From the NCBI RefSeq assembly GCF_003814875.1, contig NZ_RKQF01000001.1:11160001-11224000 (forward strand): DNA of 64,000 bases, written 5' to 3'. The notes under the pieces were generated by a model that worked only from the letters and a program-made list of their open reading frames with translations, had not been told where the DNA came from and ran no database searches. Below are positions 1 to 7,998 of this stretch, one piece after another. The position numbers were made by a program, and so were the translations under genes. The stretch comes from Streptomyces sp. Ag109_O5-1. GTDB lineage: Bacteria; Actinomycetota; Actinomycetes; Streptomycetales; Streptomycetaceae. Within the stretch, counting starts at the first letter, position 1. Each line of letters starts with the position of its first letter.

Positions 1-205
1 GGCCACGATGTTACTGCGCGAAGACCATGCGGTCCTCCTCCGATGCCACCGGCAGGTGGACACACCCCCTCCGCGCCACGGTAGGCGTCGGCCAGGTCCA
101 CGGTGGAGGAGTGGTCGACGGCCGGCACGCGGGCATCGTCCACGGCAGTGCCCGCGTTGCGGGTAAGTGCGGTCACGGGTATGCCCGCGGCGGTAACGGC
201 GACGA
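1..205 (-). pseudogene. NmrA-like NAD(P)-binding protein, broken fragment
   Basis: Reading the minus strand gives an NmrA-family middle segment: GIPVTALTRN, then LADAYRGAEG, then, after a frame change near position 75, VHLPVASEEDR followed by FAQ and a stop. An intact member would run through this block without shifts and begin with a glycine-rich dinucleotide-binding loop. That loop is absent, and similarity stops near position 205, where the HxlR fragment of the opposite strand starts. The piece also runs off the left edge of the window, so its C-terminus is not visible. NmrA-like genes are often divergent from HxlR regulators, which fits this layout. Clearly non-functional as read; the family assignment rests on short motifs. 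Confidence 0.5.
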
Positions 206-493
206 CAGGGGAGCGCGAGCCCTGCGTGGGGGCCCCACGGCTTCATCCAGCTGCGTGACGCCCTGCCCGGCATAGCCCGCATTCCCTGACCAGCCGGCTG
301 CGCCAGTTCGAGAGGCACGGCATCGTTGTCCGCATCTCCTACGCGGAGATCCCGCCACGGGTCGAGTACCGGCTCACTCCGCTCGGCGAAGGACTGCGCG
401 AGGTCCTCGACGAGATGGCCGCCTGGGCCGTGGCGGTTCCGGACGGCGAGCCCACGGTCACCGCGTGCCGTCGAAGCGGCCCGCTACCGGATC
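206..493 (+). pseudogene. HxlR-family winged-helix regulator, frameshifted remnant
   Basis: Three reading frames must be joined to recover an HxlR domain: RALRGGPTA, then QLRDALPGIA (242-275), then SLTSRLRQFERHGIVVR and PPRVEYRLTPLGEGL (about 279-420). These are the recognition helix and wing of HxlR/DUF24 repressors. The N-terminal third is missing and at least two frameshifts interrupt the rest, so no regulator can be made. The tail overlaps the end of the convergent SDR gene. With the adjoining NmrA scrap it looks like a divergent pair whose intergenic region and both N-termini were deleted. Confidence 0.65.
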
Positions 494-1242
494 GAGGACC
501 CGATGGAGATGCCGCCATCCACGTCGAGGACGATGCCGGTGATGTAGCCGGCGGCTTCGCTGGCGAGGAATGCTGCGGCTTCGGCGATGTCCTCGGGCCT
601 GCCGGTGTGGCGCATGGGGATCTTGTTGGTGAGTTTGTCGCGTGCGGGACCGTTCATGGAGGCGAGCATGGGGGTTTCGATGAGGCCGGGGGCGATGGCG
701 TTGGCGGTGATGCCGTGGCGGGCGCCTTCGAGTGCGAGGGTGCGGGTCATGCCGACGATGCCGGCCTTGGCGGCCACGTAGTTGGTCTGGCCGAAGTTCC
801 CGCGCCATGACATGGAGGAGAAGCTGACGATGCGTCCGTAGCCCTGGCGTTTCATGGGTCCGAACGCGGCGCGGGCGCAGTGGAAGCCGCCGGTGAGGCT
901 GACGTCGATGACGGCGTGCCAGTCGTCGTCGGTGATGTCCTCGACGCGGTTGTCGCGGATGATGCCGGCGTTGTTGACCAGCACGTCGAGGCGGCCCAGA
1001 GCGTCGGTGACACCGTCGATCCAGGCGTTGACCTGGGCCGAGTCCGTCACGTCGACCACGTCGGTGCGGTGTTTCGTGTCGTGGGCGTCGGTGAGGGTTC
1101 CGGCGGCGTGGGTGAGGGCCTGTTCGTTGACGTCGGCGAGCGCGACGGTGGCGCCCTCGGCGGCGAACCGGGTCGCCATGGCGAGGCCGAGACCCTGCGC
1201 GGCCCCAGTAATGGCGACGACCCGTCCGTGGTAGCGCTTCAC
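484..1242 (-). CDS. SDR-family NAD(P)-dependent dehydrogenase
   Basis: A 252-residue short-chain dehydrogenase of classical length. The Rossmann motif is TGAAQGLG near residue 11, the NNAG motif lies near residue 88, and the catalytic Ser with YVAAK supplies the Tyr/Lys pair. The GTG start is chosen because it overlaps the stop of the upstream hydratase (GTGA); the longer frame upstream only runs antiparallel to that gene. It is the last gene of a four-gene operon (hydrolase, CoA ligase, hydratase, dehydrogenase). By position it would oxidise the hydroxyacyl-CoA made by the hydratase, as a 3-hydroxyacyl-CoA dehydrogenase or reductase; that role is inferred from order, since SDR substrate cannot be read from sequence. 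Confidence 0.9.
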   Translation of the reverse strand: MKRYHGRVVAITGAAQGLGLAMATRFAAEGATVALADVNEQALTHAAGTLTDAHDTKHRTDVVDVTDSAQVNAWIDGVTDALGRLDVLVNNAGIIRDNRVEDITDDDWHAVIDVSLTGGFHCARAAFGPMKRQGYGRIVSFSSMSWRGNFGQTNYVAAKAGIVGMTRTLALEGARHGITANAIAPGLIETPMLASMNGPARDKLTNKIPMRHTGRPEDIAEAAAFLASEAAGYITGIVLDVDGGISIGSSIR

Positions 1243-2027
1243 TGGTTGCCCGCTTTCGTGGGGGAGGGAGCGAGGAAAGCACGCAGCGCGTCGGCCACCG
1301 CGCTCGCCGACCAGTTGTCGGCGAAGACGGCCAGCTCCTCGGGCAGGGCCTGCTCGGGGGCCATGCCGCCGATCCGGTGCAGCAGCGTCTTGAGCCGTTG
1401 CTGAGCGGGGTTGTGACGGTCGGCCAACTGCTCGCAGATGCGGGTGGCGGTGACGTCGAGATCGGCCTCGGGCACGATCGCGCGGATCCAGCCGGTGTAT
1501 GCGAAGGCGGTCGCGGGCAGCAGTTCGCCGGTGAGCAGGAGCCAGCGGGACAGGCCCCGTCCGACCGCACCGGGAAGCCGGACGCTGGACCCGCCGGCCG
1601 GTACCAGGCGCCGCTGGAGGTGGCCGTCGCCGATGAGCGTGGTGTCGGCGGCGACGACGACATCGCAGGCCAGCGCGAGTTCGAGACCCCCGGCGACGGC
1701 GTGACCGTGCAGCACGGCCACCCATGGCTTGGGGCTGGCGGCGATACGGCTGAAGCAGGCCGACACGTCGGTCAGGAAGTCCACCGGGTTGTCGCCCCGC
1801 TCGTGCAGCTCCAGAAACTGGTGGAAGTCACCGCCGGCGCAGAAGCTCGGCCCGTTGCCTGCCACGGCGACGACCGCTGTGCCGGGGTCGGCCTCGGCGC
1901 TGGTGATCTGCTTGTCGAGGGCTTCGATGAGGGTGATGTCGAGGGCGTTGCGTCGCTCGGGGCGGTTGAGCAACAGCCACCGGACGGGGCCGCGTTGCTC
2001 GACGAGCAGAGGTTCGGTGTCGGTCAA
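1239..2027 (-). CDS. Enoyl-CoA hydratase/isomerase (crotonase) family protein
   Basis: A 262-residue crotonase-fold protein, the usual length. FCAGGDFHQF (near residue 62) and GHAVAGGLELALACD (near 108) are the two oxyanion-hole segments. The region that normally carries the acidic catalytic residues reads GDGHLQRRLVPAGG, so the usual LPE motif is not conserved and the exact reaction (hydratase, isomerase, hydrolase or lyase) is open. Translation apparently begins at TTG, whose last bases form the TTGA overlap with the ligase stop codon; this argues for translational coupling. It sits between an acyl-CoA ligase and an SDR, matching a short beta-oxidation-like sequence. Confidence 0.88.
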   Translation of the reverse strand: MTDTEPLLVEQRGPVRWLLLNRPERRNALDITLIEALDKQITSAEADPGTAVVAVAGNGPSFCAGGDFHQFLELHERGDNPVDFLTDVSACFSRIAASPKPWVAVLHGHAVAGGLELALACDVVVAADTTLIGDGHLQRRLVPAGGSSVRLPGAVGRGLSRWLLLTGELLPATAFAYTGWIRAIVPEADLDVTATRICEQLADRHNPAQQRLKTLLHRIGGMAPEQALPEELAVFADNWSASAVADALRAFLAPSPTKAGNQ

Positions 2028-3667
2028 CGTGGCTCCGGGGTGGCGAGTTCGGTGCGTCGGCGTTTGCGCAGCAGGTAGCGCTGGGTCTTGCCGCTGGGGG
2101 TTTTGGGCAGGGCGTCGATGAAGTGGATGGTGCGCGGGTAGGCGTGGGCGGCGTAGCGGGTCTTGACCAACTGCTGGAGTTCGGCGGCCAGTTCCGGCGA
2201 GCCGTCGGTGCCGTCGCGGAGGACGACGTACGCCTCGATGACCTCACCGCGCACCTCGTCGGGTGCGCCGATGACACTGCACTCGGCGACGGCGGGATGC
2301 TGGACGAGCACGCTCTCGATCTCGAACGGCCCGATCCGGTAACCGGCCATGATGATGACGTCGTCGTCGCGGGAGGAGAAGAAGAAATCGCCATCGGCGT
2401 CGACCAGTCCGGCGTCACCGGTGAGGTACCAGCGGCCGTCGGGCGTGAACTTGGAAGCGCTCTGCCCGGGGATCTGGTAGTCGCGGAAGGTCATCAGCGG
2501 GCTTTCGGCGACGTCGATCGCGACCCGGCCGAGCACGTCCGGACCGGCGGGCTCGTCCTTGTCGTCGGCCAGGACGGTGAGGCTCCAGCCGGGCACCGGC
2601 CGGCCCATCGATCCCGGCTTGAGGGGACGGGCGAGTTCGGGATGGTGGTGGTTGGCCAGGGGCATGCCGACCTCTGTCTGGCCGAAGTGGTCGTGCACGG
2701 CCAGGCCGAGCGCGGCGCCGGCCCACTCGTTGACCTCGGGGGTCAATGGCTCCCCCGCACTGGACGCCCGCTCCAGACGCAGCCTCCGCGGCACCGGCAC
2801 CGACGAGGAGCGCAGTCCCCGGTAGACGGTGGGGGCGGCGGTGAAGTCGGTGACCTGGTGGTCGGCGAGGGTGCGCCAGGTCGTCTCGGCGGAGAACCCG
2901 CCGGACAGCAGCAGGCTGGGGATGCCGGCGGCCAGCGGCGCGACGATGGCGGAGTACAGTCCGTAGGCCCAGCCGGGGTCGGCGGCGCACCAGTAGGTGC
3001 TGTCGTGGGTGACGCCCAGGCCGTACTCCAGGTAGACCTGCCATCCGGCGACGTAGGAGACGGGGTGGATGACGCCCTTGGGCTTGCCGGTGGTGCCGGA
3101 GGTGAACATGTGCACCAGCGGTCCGTCCCCGCTCGTAGTGACGGACGGCACCGGCTCGGGTGACGCGGCCGCGACGAGGTCGGACAGCGACGTGTCGCCG
3201 TGCCGCGCGCCGTTTCCGGTGACGAGGACGCGGCGCCGAGGATCGTCGTTCATGTCGGGGCCCGGGTCCAGTTTGTGGCGCTGGTCCGGGTCGACGACCA
3301 CGACGTGCGCCCCTGAGCCCTCCAGGCGCAGAGCGATGGCCTGGGGCGCGAACGCGGTGAACAGCGGGACGTAGACCGCGCCGAGCCGCCAGATCGCCAG
3401 GATGACGGTGACCAGGTCGCTGCTCTTGCCCATCAGGGTCGCCACCCTGTCGCCCGGACCGACGCCGAGTCCCTGGAGCGCCCGCGCACAGCGGTGGGAG
3501 TCCGCGGCGAGTTCTCCGTAGGTCAGCGTCGCGGCCTTGCCGTCGCCGTCGACGACGCTGAACGCGACGCACTCGGCGGGATGCCGGTCACACAGCAGCC
3601 AGGCCACATTCAGGGACGGAGCCGTGAAGGTCGCGGTGAGTTCGGCGACCCGGTCGGCGGCGCTCAC
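2024..3667 (-). CDS. AMP-dependent acyl-CoA synthetase/ligase
   Basis: A 547-residue member of the acyl-adenylate-forming superfamily that activates a carboxylic acid to its CoA thioester using ATP. The phosphate-binding loop MFTSGTTGKPKG lies at about 188-199, the adenine-binding segment HFGQTEVG in the middle, YLTGDAG and the hinge before the C-terminal lid, and the adenylation Lys in TPSGK at about 527. The organisation is closer to acetyl/medium-chain acyl-CoA synthetases than to long-chain FadD, but the acid is not identifiable. It starts within the stop of the CocE-like gene and overlaps the hydratase start, so all four genes are probably cotranscribed. Inferred role: activate the acid released by the upstream ester hydrolase. 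Confidence 0.92.
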   Translation of the reverse strand: MSAADRVAELTATFTAPSLNVAWLLCDRHPAECVAFSVVDGDGKAATLTYGELAADSHRCARALQGLGVGPGDRVATLMGKSSDLVTVILAIWRLGAVYVPLFTAFAPQAIALRLEGSGAHVVVVDPDQRHKLDPGPDMNDDPRRRVLVTGNGARHGDTSLSDLVAAASPEPVPSVTTSGDGPLVHMFTSGTTGKPKGVIHPVSYVAGWQVYLEYGLGVTHDSTYWCAADPGWAYGLYSAIVAPLAAGIPSLLLSGGFSAETTWRTLADHQVTDFTAAPTVYRGLRSSSVPVPRRLRLERASSAGEPLTPEVNEWAGAALGLAVHDHFGQTEVGMPLANHHHPELARPLKPGSMGRPVPGWSLTVLADDKDEPAGPDVLGRVAIDVAESPLMTFRDYQIPGQSASKFTPDGRWYLTGDAGLVDADGDFFFSSRDDDVIIMAGYRIGPFEIESVLVQHPAVAECSVIGAPDEVRGEVIEAYVVLRDGTDGSPELAAELQQLVKTRYAAHAYPRTIHFIDALPKTPSGKTQRYLLRKRRRTELATPEPR

Positions 3668-5409
3668 GACTGGTCCTTGCGGTCGATGATCGGCAGCACG
3701 AGACGGCTGGGGTGGTTCGGCCCGTGGTGGATGTGGTTGATCGCGGGGATCATCTGCTCCTCGCTCTCAAGGGCGATGACGCCGCCGGTGTTGGTGTTGC
3801 GGTCGTAGCGGGGGAAGTTGCTGCTGGAGACGTCCACGCGGATGCGGTGACCGGGGAGGAACACATTGGAGGTGGCGGTCATGTCGATGGTGATCTCGTA
3901 GACCGTGCCGGGCTCCATCAGTTCCTCCGTGGCGAGGCCGCCCCGGTAGCGGGCGCGCAGGATCCCGTCGCACAGGTTGATCGCCTTGCCGTCGGGGAAG
4001 ACGTCGACGAGCTTGGCGGTGAAGTCGGTGTCCACCGCCGAGGAAGAGACGAACAGGGTCAGGCTGACGGGACCGGTGACCTCCACGGCCTCCTCGAGTA
4101 CGGGCGTGGCGAAGCACAGGACGTCCTCGCGGGCGGCGACGGTCCGCTGGTCGACCGGGCCGCAGAGTTCCAGCGTCACCGGCATGGACGCCCCGCCGGC
4201 CGTGGGAACCGGGCGGCGCGGGTCGTAGAGGTAGGTGTCGTGCCCGGCGCCGGTAGGCGGCTCGGTCGTCAACACGCCGTCACCGTCCGCGGTGTTGGCA
4301 TGGCCGGCGCTGGTGAGGTGGAAGTCGGTCCACCGCGTGTCGGGCAGCGGCCACTCCTGCTCGTCGCGCCACTGGTCGATGCCCATGACAAAGATCTTCA
4401 CGGGCGCCACGTCGTCGAGAGCGGTGGTGTCGCCGCGCAGCCAGCGGTCGAAGAACTTCACATGCAGGCCGGTCAGGCCCAGCATCTGGCCACTGGCCAG
4501 CGGGCCGAAGGAGCGGTCGGGATAGACGCCACTGGTGGACATGTGATCCCACGGACCGATGATCAGCCGCTGCCCCTCACGTGCCTGCGCACTGCCCGCC
4601 CTCTGGCGGGCAGTGGTGTAGGTACGCACGGACTGCCCGATGTAGAGGTCGTACCAGCCACCGATGTTCAGCGCCGGGACGGTGACGTTCTTGAGCTCGG
4701 GCGTGAGCTCCATGGCGTCCCAGTACCCGTCGTGAGAGGGGTGCGCCATCCAGTCGTCCCACCACTTCCCGTACGCCTTCAGGACGGGCACCTCCGCCGT
4801 CGGCAGCACATCGTTCAGCGACTCCGGGAACAGGAAAGCCTGACCGAGCTCCTGCAGCTGGGACAAGGTGTCCTCACCGGCCGCCAGGGGCCGCTGGGCG
4901 TCAGCGGTGTACATCATGGCGTTCCACACCGTGACCAGGCTCAGCGACAGCGCACCGCCCGGGCCGTACCAGGGCGCCTCGTAATTGTCGATCGAGGTGA
5001 GGGCCGGAGCGATCGCCTTGAGGCCCGGGGCGCCGGTCACGGCGGTCTCCCACTGGACCATCCCCAGGTAGGACGGCCCGTACATGCCCACCGCGCCGTC
5101 CGACCACGGCTGCTCGGTGATCCAGGCGACGGTGTCCTCACCGTCGGCCCGGTCGGCCATATGCGGAACGAACTCGCCCTCCGAGCGGTGGGTGCCCCGG
5201 CAGTCCTGCACCACCACCGCGTAACCGGCCTCCACCAATGCCAGAAGGTCGGGGTTGGTCGACCCGTTGATGGTCATCACGTCCTTGCCGTAGGGCATGC
5301 GCACGAGCAGCGTCGGCGCCGTCCCCTCGGCCGGATGCCACACGTTGGCGGCCAGGGCCACGCCGTCACGCATCGGAACTCGGACATCTATCTCGTACAG
5401 GTGCTGCAT
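3664..5409 (-). CDS. CocE/NonD family hydrolase (S15/X-Pro dipeptidyl-peptidase-like)
   Basis: A 581-residue serine hydrolase of the cocaine-esterase family. The nucleophile is Ser113 in GPSYLG; a likely catalytic Asp is in GGWYDLY and the His in GPWDHM. The N-terminal alpha/beta domain includes RMPYGKDV and QDCRGTHRS, and the C-terminal half is the beta-rich jelly-roll typical of the family. The ATG at 5409 is chosen over a frame running to 5949 because AGGAG lies just upstream and homology starts at DVRVPMRDG. No signal peptide is seen, so a cytoplasmic ester or amide hydrolase is expected. It is the first gene of the operon and likely cuts the substrate whose acid part is processed downstream. 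Confidence 0.92.
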   Translation of the reverse strand: MQHLYEIDVRVPMRDGVALAANVWHPAEGTAPTLLVRMPYGKDVMTINGSTNPDLLALVEAGYAVVVQDCRGTHRSEGEFVPHMADRADGEDTVAWITEQPWSDGAVGMYGPSYLGMVQWETAVTGAPGLKAIAPALTSIDNYEAPWYGPGGALSLSLVTVWNAMMYTADAQRPLAAGEDTLSQLQELGQAFLFPESLNDVLPTAEVPVLKAYGKWWDDWMAHPSHDGYWDAMELTPELKNVTVPALNIGGWYDLYIGQSVRTYTTARQRAGSAQAREGQRLIIGPWDHMSTSGVYPDRSFGPLASGQMLGLTGLHVKFFDRWLRGDTTALDDVAPVKIFVMGIDQWRDEQEWPLPDTRWTDFHLTSAGHANTADGDGVLTTEPPTGAGHDTYLYDPRRPVPTAGGASMPVTLELCGPVDQRTVAAREDVLCFATPVLEEAVEVTGPVSLTLFVSSSAVDTDFTAKLVDVFPDGKAINLCDGILRARYRGGLATEELMEPGTVYEITIDMTATSNVFLPGHRIRVDVSSSNFPRYDRNTNTGGVIALESEEQMIPAINHIHHGPNHPSRLVLPIIDRKDQS

Positions 5410-5454
5410 CGGTGCTCCTCGTTGAGCCTCAGCGGCATTGCCAGGATGTGGGTA

Positions 5455-5483
5455 CGTTAAGAGGTACGAAAGTACCTTGTCAA
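5455..5483 (-). promoter_or_regulatory. Sigma70-type promoter of the cocE-like operon
   Basis: On the minus strand TTGACA (5478-5483) is followed by a 17-nt spacer and TTAACG (5455-5460), about 45 nt upstream of the ATG at 5409. The -35 matches the vegetative consensus exactly and the -10 is weaker. The spacer is almost entirely occupied by an inverted repeat, so the promoter is probably repressor controlled. Confidence 0.5.
5462..5477. promoter_or_regulatory. GTAC-type inverted repeat, probable operator
   Basis: A perfect 6-bp inverted repeat with a 4-bp loop, AGGTAC-GAAA-GTACCT, fills the -35/-10 spacer of the putative operon promoter, and a further GTAC is found at 5452-5455. GTAC-N4-GTAC arrangements are typical of HxlR-family operators. 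A degraded hxlR gene lies near the far end of the same operon. Binding by an HxlR protein is inferred, not shown. Confidence 0.45.
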
Positions 5484-5494
5484 TTACCGAACGA

Positions 5495-5641
5495 AGGGCT
5501 GACATCCCGCTGCACCGTGCTGGAAGACCACAAGGCCCTCCCCTCCGCCGACTACGTGGAGATCGACGGCGCACCCCATGGCTGCTGTGGATCCATGCCG
5601 CCGAGGTGAACAAGGCGCCGCTTGAGTTCCTGGCCAAGTAG
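5495..5641 (+). pseudogene. C-terminal scrap of an alpha/beta hydrolase (haloperoxidase-like)
   Basis: Two alternating frames spell the end of a haloperoxidase-type alpha/beta hydrolase: ADIPLHRAGR, then DYVEIDGAPHG (with the catalytic His context GAPHG), then HAAEVNKAPLEFLAK and a stop at 5641. The rest of the gene is absent upstream, where the operon promoter lies. Only the last 50 or so residues are recognisable and at least two frameshifts are present. Confidence 0.55.
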
Positions 5642-6505
5642 GGTCCCGGCCCAGAGTCCAGGGGGAGGGGCACCCGAAAGAAGTCCGCGATGTCGGCTGC
5701 GCGATCGCTGGGGTGGAAGGGCGCGCGCCCGGCCAGGAGGTGGCAGACCGGATTCCGGGAAGCAACAGCCAACGGCCCTTGTCGAAGCGGACGTTGGCGG
5801 GCCGAGCGAGCCGACGCGGTACCCGTACAAGCCGCGCGCGACCAGTCGTAGCGGCTCTGCTCGACCAGCTTGCCCGGGACAGCCGTACCCCTCATTGCCC
5901 ACGCGCTGTGGTGGTGACCGGTCGGCACGGTCCTGACCCTGATGTTCAACAGGGCTGGTGATGGCGGCCGCGGTGATCTACACCGGGTGGGAGGTGGAAC
6001 CTGCTCGAGGCCGGGGGCCCCAAGGAGGACGGCGCTCTACGCGAAGCGACCCGCCTGGTCACTTGGTAGGCAGTGCCGTGAACGCCGCCAGGGTGTGGGT
6101 GACGAAACCGCGCAGTCGGCGGTCCATGCCGAAGTTCGGGTCGTTCATCATGCTCAGCAGCTATATCCAGGGGGCGATGTCCCCCCGGTACCCGCTTGTT
6201 CTGCGCTTCCAGTCGGCGGGCGCAGGGGCGGCCCCTGCCCACGGTCCTGAGCTGGGTGAGTGAGCTGACCCCGGCGGCGCCCGCCGCAGCCGTGTGCGCG
6301 GTGTGCAGTTGGTCGTCGGTCTGCTCCGCGAGGAGGCCCGGCAGCTGGACGCTAGGCCAGGCCGGTCAGGTTCGCGCGTACGGTCAGTGGGTTGGTGAAG
6401 GACAGCACGCCGTCGGGCGCCGGCCGGTGAGTGGTGCCGGCAGGCTTTTTCCGCGTCGCCCGCGAGGGCGGCGTTGAGAGGGCGGACCGCGGCCGAGGTC
6501 CAGGA
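5642..6505. other. No intact gene; decayed sequence
   Basis: About 860 bp without a convincing gene. Open frames on both strands are short and lack ribosome binding sites. On the minus strand a stretch around 6060-6170 reads like the end of a real protein (MDRRLRGFVTHTLAAFTAL) but is cut off after some 30 residues by stops and frame changes, so this is best described as unidentified gene debris between two better-defined relics. Confidence 0.45.
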
Positions 6506-6509
6506 GCCG

Positions 6510-7039
6510 TGGAAGGTACGCCGTCATGAACTCACCGAGCAGGGGTGGGAGTTACTCGCTCCGCTCATACCGCGGGCCTCGGCTGGTCGCCCACGGGTGG
6601 AGCAGCGCCTGGTGATCAACGGCATGGTCTACAAGATCCGAACCGGGATCTCCTGGCGTGACCTGCCGGAACGCTGCGACCCGTGGCCGACGGTCTGCAC
6701 CTGCTTCCGCCGCTGCACCTCGACGGCATCTTCACCGGGCGGCCCTGCGGCAGATGCAGACCCGGGCTGATACAGCCGGAGACATCGACTGGTTGGTCCA
6801 GATCGACTCCACCATCGTCCGCGCCCATCAGCACGCCGCCGCCACCGGCCGAAAAGGGGGACCCGCCGGCAGGACGAACCGGCTGATCACGCCCTCGGCC
6901 GATGCCGAGGCGGACTGGCTACCAAGACTCGCCTCGACTGCGACGGCCGAGGACTGCCGCTGGCCGTCCTGTGCACGGCCGACCAGCGCCACGACGCGAT
7001 CTACGCACGCACGCTTCTCAAGCGCATCCGATGCGGGTT
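6510..7039 (+). mobile_element. IS5-family (DUF4096-type) transposase relic
   Basis: The first frame (from about 6513) gives the IS5 N-terminal domain: HELTEQGWELLAPLIPRA, then INGMVYKIRTGISWRDLPER. The frame is lost near 6690 and resumes as LRQMQTRADTAGDIDWLVQ, IDSTIVRAHQHAAATGRKGG, then shifts again into IHLACDG- and RHD-type motifs that are only partly legible. The first DDE aspartate (IDSTIVRAHQH) is visible, but the last third and terminal inverted repeats are missing. The relic ends directly at the stop codon of the DUF1330 gene, suggesting an old insertion or deletion joint at about 7039. Confidence 0.8.
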
Positions 7040-7411
7040 TTAAGGCTTGAGCACCGCCAGTACATCGTCGAGCGAGACGTTGGCGGGGTCACTCATATCG
7101 GAACCATCGAACGTCTGCCAGATATAGGACGCCGTCCCGTCCTCCCGCAGCGGATGCAAATCGGCCAAGTCCGGATCATCCCGGAAGCTGTTGAACGCCT
7201 CTTCGGACTCCCATTCAACGAGAAACAGAACCTGCCGTGGCGCGAGGTCACCGGCTACGCTACCTCGGAAACGGCCAAACGCCACGATTCGACCACCATA
7301 CTGCGGGGCCACTTCGGGAAGGCGGCTGAAATACGCAAGGTACTTCTCCACGTCAACCACGTCAAACATATTCAGGGCGTAAAACTTCTTCTTCTGCGAA
7401 TTTGCACTCAC
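7040..7411 (-). CDS. DUF1330 domain-containing protein
   Basis: A protein of about 123 residues whose body (YALNMFDVVDVEKYLAYF, GGRIVAFGR, LVEWESEEAFNSFRDDP) fits the DUF1330 ferredoxin-like fold, related to the dimeric alpha-beta barrel (EthD/ABM) group. The GTG at 7411 is preferred to a TTG two codons upstream because an AGAGGG sequence lies 9 nt before it. DUF1330 function is unknown; some related folds are monooxygenases or isomerases. It is the only intact gene in a stretch of relics. A second, shorter DUF1330 gene of different sequence lies at 62.2 kb. Confidence 0.75.
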   Translation of the reverse strand: MSANSQKKKFYALNMFDVVDVEKYLAYFSRLPEVAPQYGGRIVAFGRFRGSVAGDLAPRQVLFLVEWESEEAFNSFRDDPDLADLHPLREDGTASYIWQTFDGSDMSDPANVSLDDVLAVLKP

Positions 7412-7429
7412 TGCCAATACCCTCTTCGG

Positions 7430-7535
7430 TGTCGGGAAACTGGTGTTTGCTGCTCCAGGCGGGCGTGGGGCGCCAGCAGCAGGACGCCGGCATTGTTGAC
7501 GTCGGTCGCGATTTGCGCCGCCTCAGAGACTGACT
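7430..7535 (-). pseudogene. SDR dehydrogenase fragment
   Basis: A short minus-strand frame reads SEAAQIATDVNNAGVLLLA, which resembles the VNNAG core of an SDR joined to sequence that normally lies 15-20 residues before it, so an internal piece is missing. Nothing else of the gene is present: no Rossmann start, no YxxxK. It is a scrap left between the DUF1330 gene and a CocE relic. Confidence 0.4.
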
Positions 7536-7539
7536 GTGA

Positions 7540-7893
7540 AGAACGCGCTTCCAGTGCTCGGGACGGCGGCCGCAGCATCAGCTCCCAGGAGTAGGCCACC
7601 GGCCTCGCCGGACCTCGCCCGTCCCGGGCGACCGGCCGCCCCGGGCAGCTCGCCGTAGCCGCCGTCGGCCAGGCCGTCGAGATCATGCACGAGCCTGCCG
7701 AGGCCGCCCCCGGGCGCGGCGGGGTCGGCGCCGTGCCGGCGCATCGGCGCGTCGGCACCCATCATGAGGGTCAACGGCGCGGCGATGCCGAGCTCGATCG
7801 CGCCGCCGCGCGTCCACAGTCCGTCATAGGCGCGCAGCACTGTGCGTCACGCATCGTGGCGGGTGCGTCGAACTCGGTCTCGATCTCCGTCAT
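7540..7893 (-). pseudogene. CocE/NonD hydrolase relic with internal deletion
   Basis: An ATG at 7893 begins TEIETEFDAPATMRDA, typical of the start of CocE-type hydrolases (PMRDG), and after a one-base frame change continues LRAYDGLWTRGGAIELGI, which matches a segment well downstream of the nucleophile elbow in this family (W-x-x-GGA-x-ELG). The catalytic Ser region is missing altogether, so an internal deletion of well over 100 codons is inferred. It is not a recent copy of the intact gene at 3.7-5.4 kb, whose equivalent segment reads WYGPGGALSLS. The assignment is moderate. Confidence 0.5.
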
Positions 7894-7998
7894 GTGCTGC
7901 TTCTTTGCCTGCCACGACGCCTTCGCGAGACATGGTTGATCGGGTCTTCACCCACGCGACACCTCCGAAAGGGGGTGACCACGGCGGTCTCGGGACGC

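Noticed and set aside
3712-5460. A 582-codon plus-strand frame opposite the CocE gene
   Set aside because: Antisense shadow: Val/Gly/His-rich, no motif, while the minus strand encodes a full catalytic triad.
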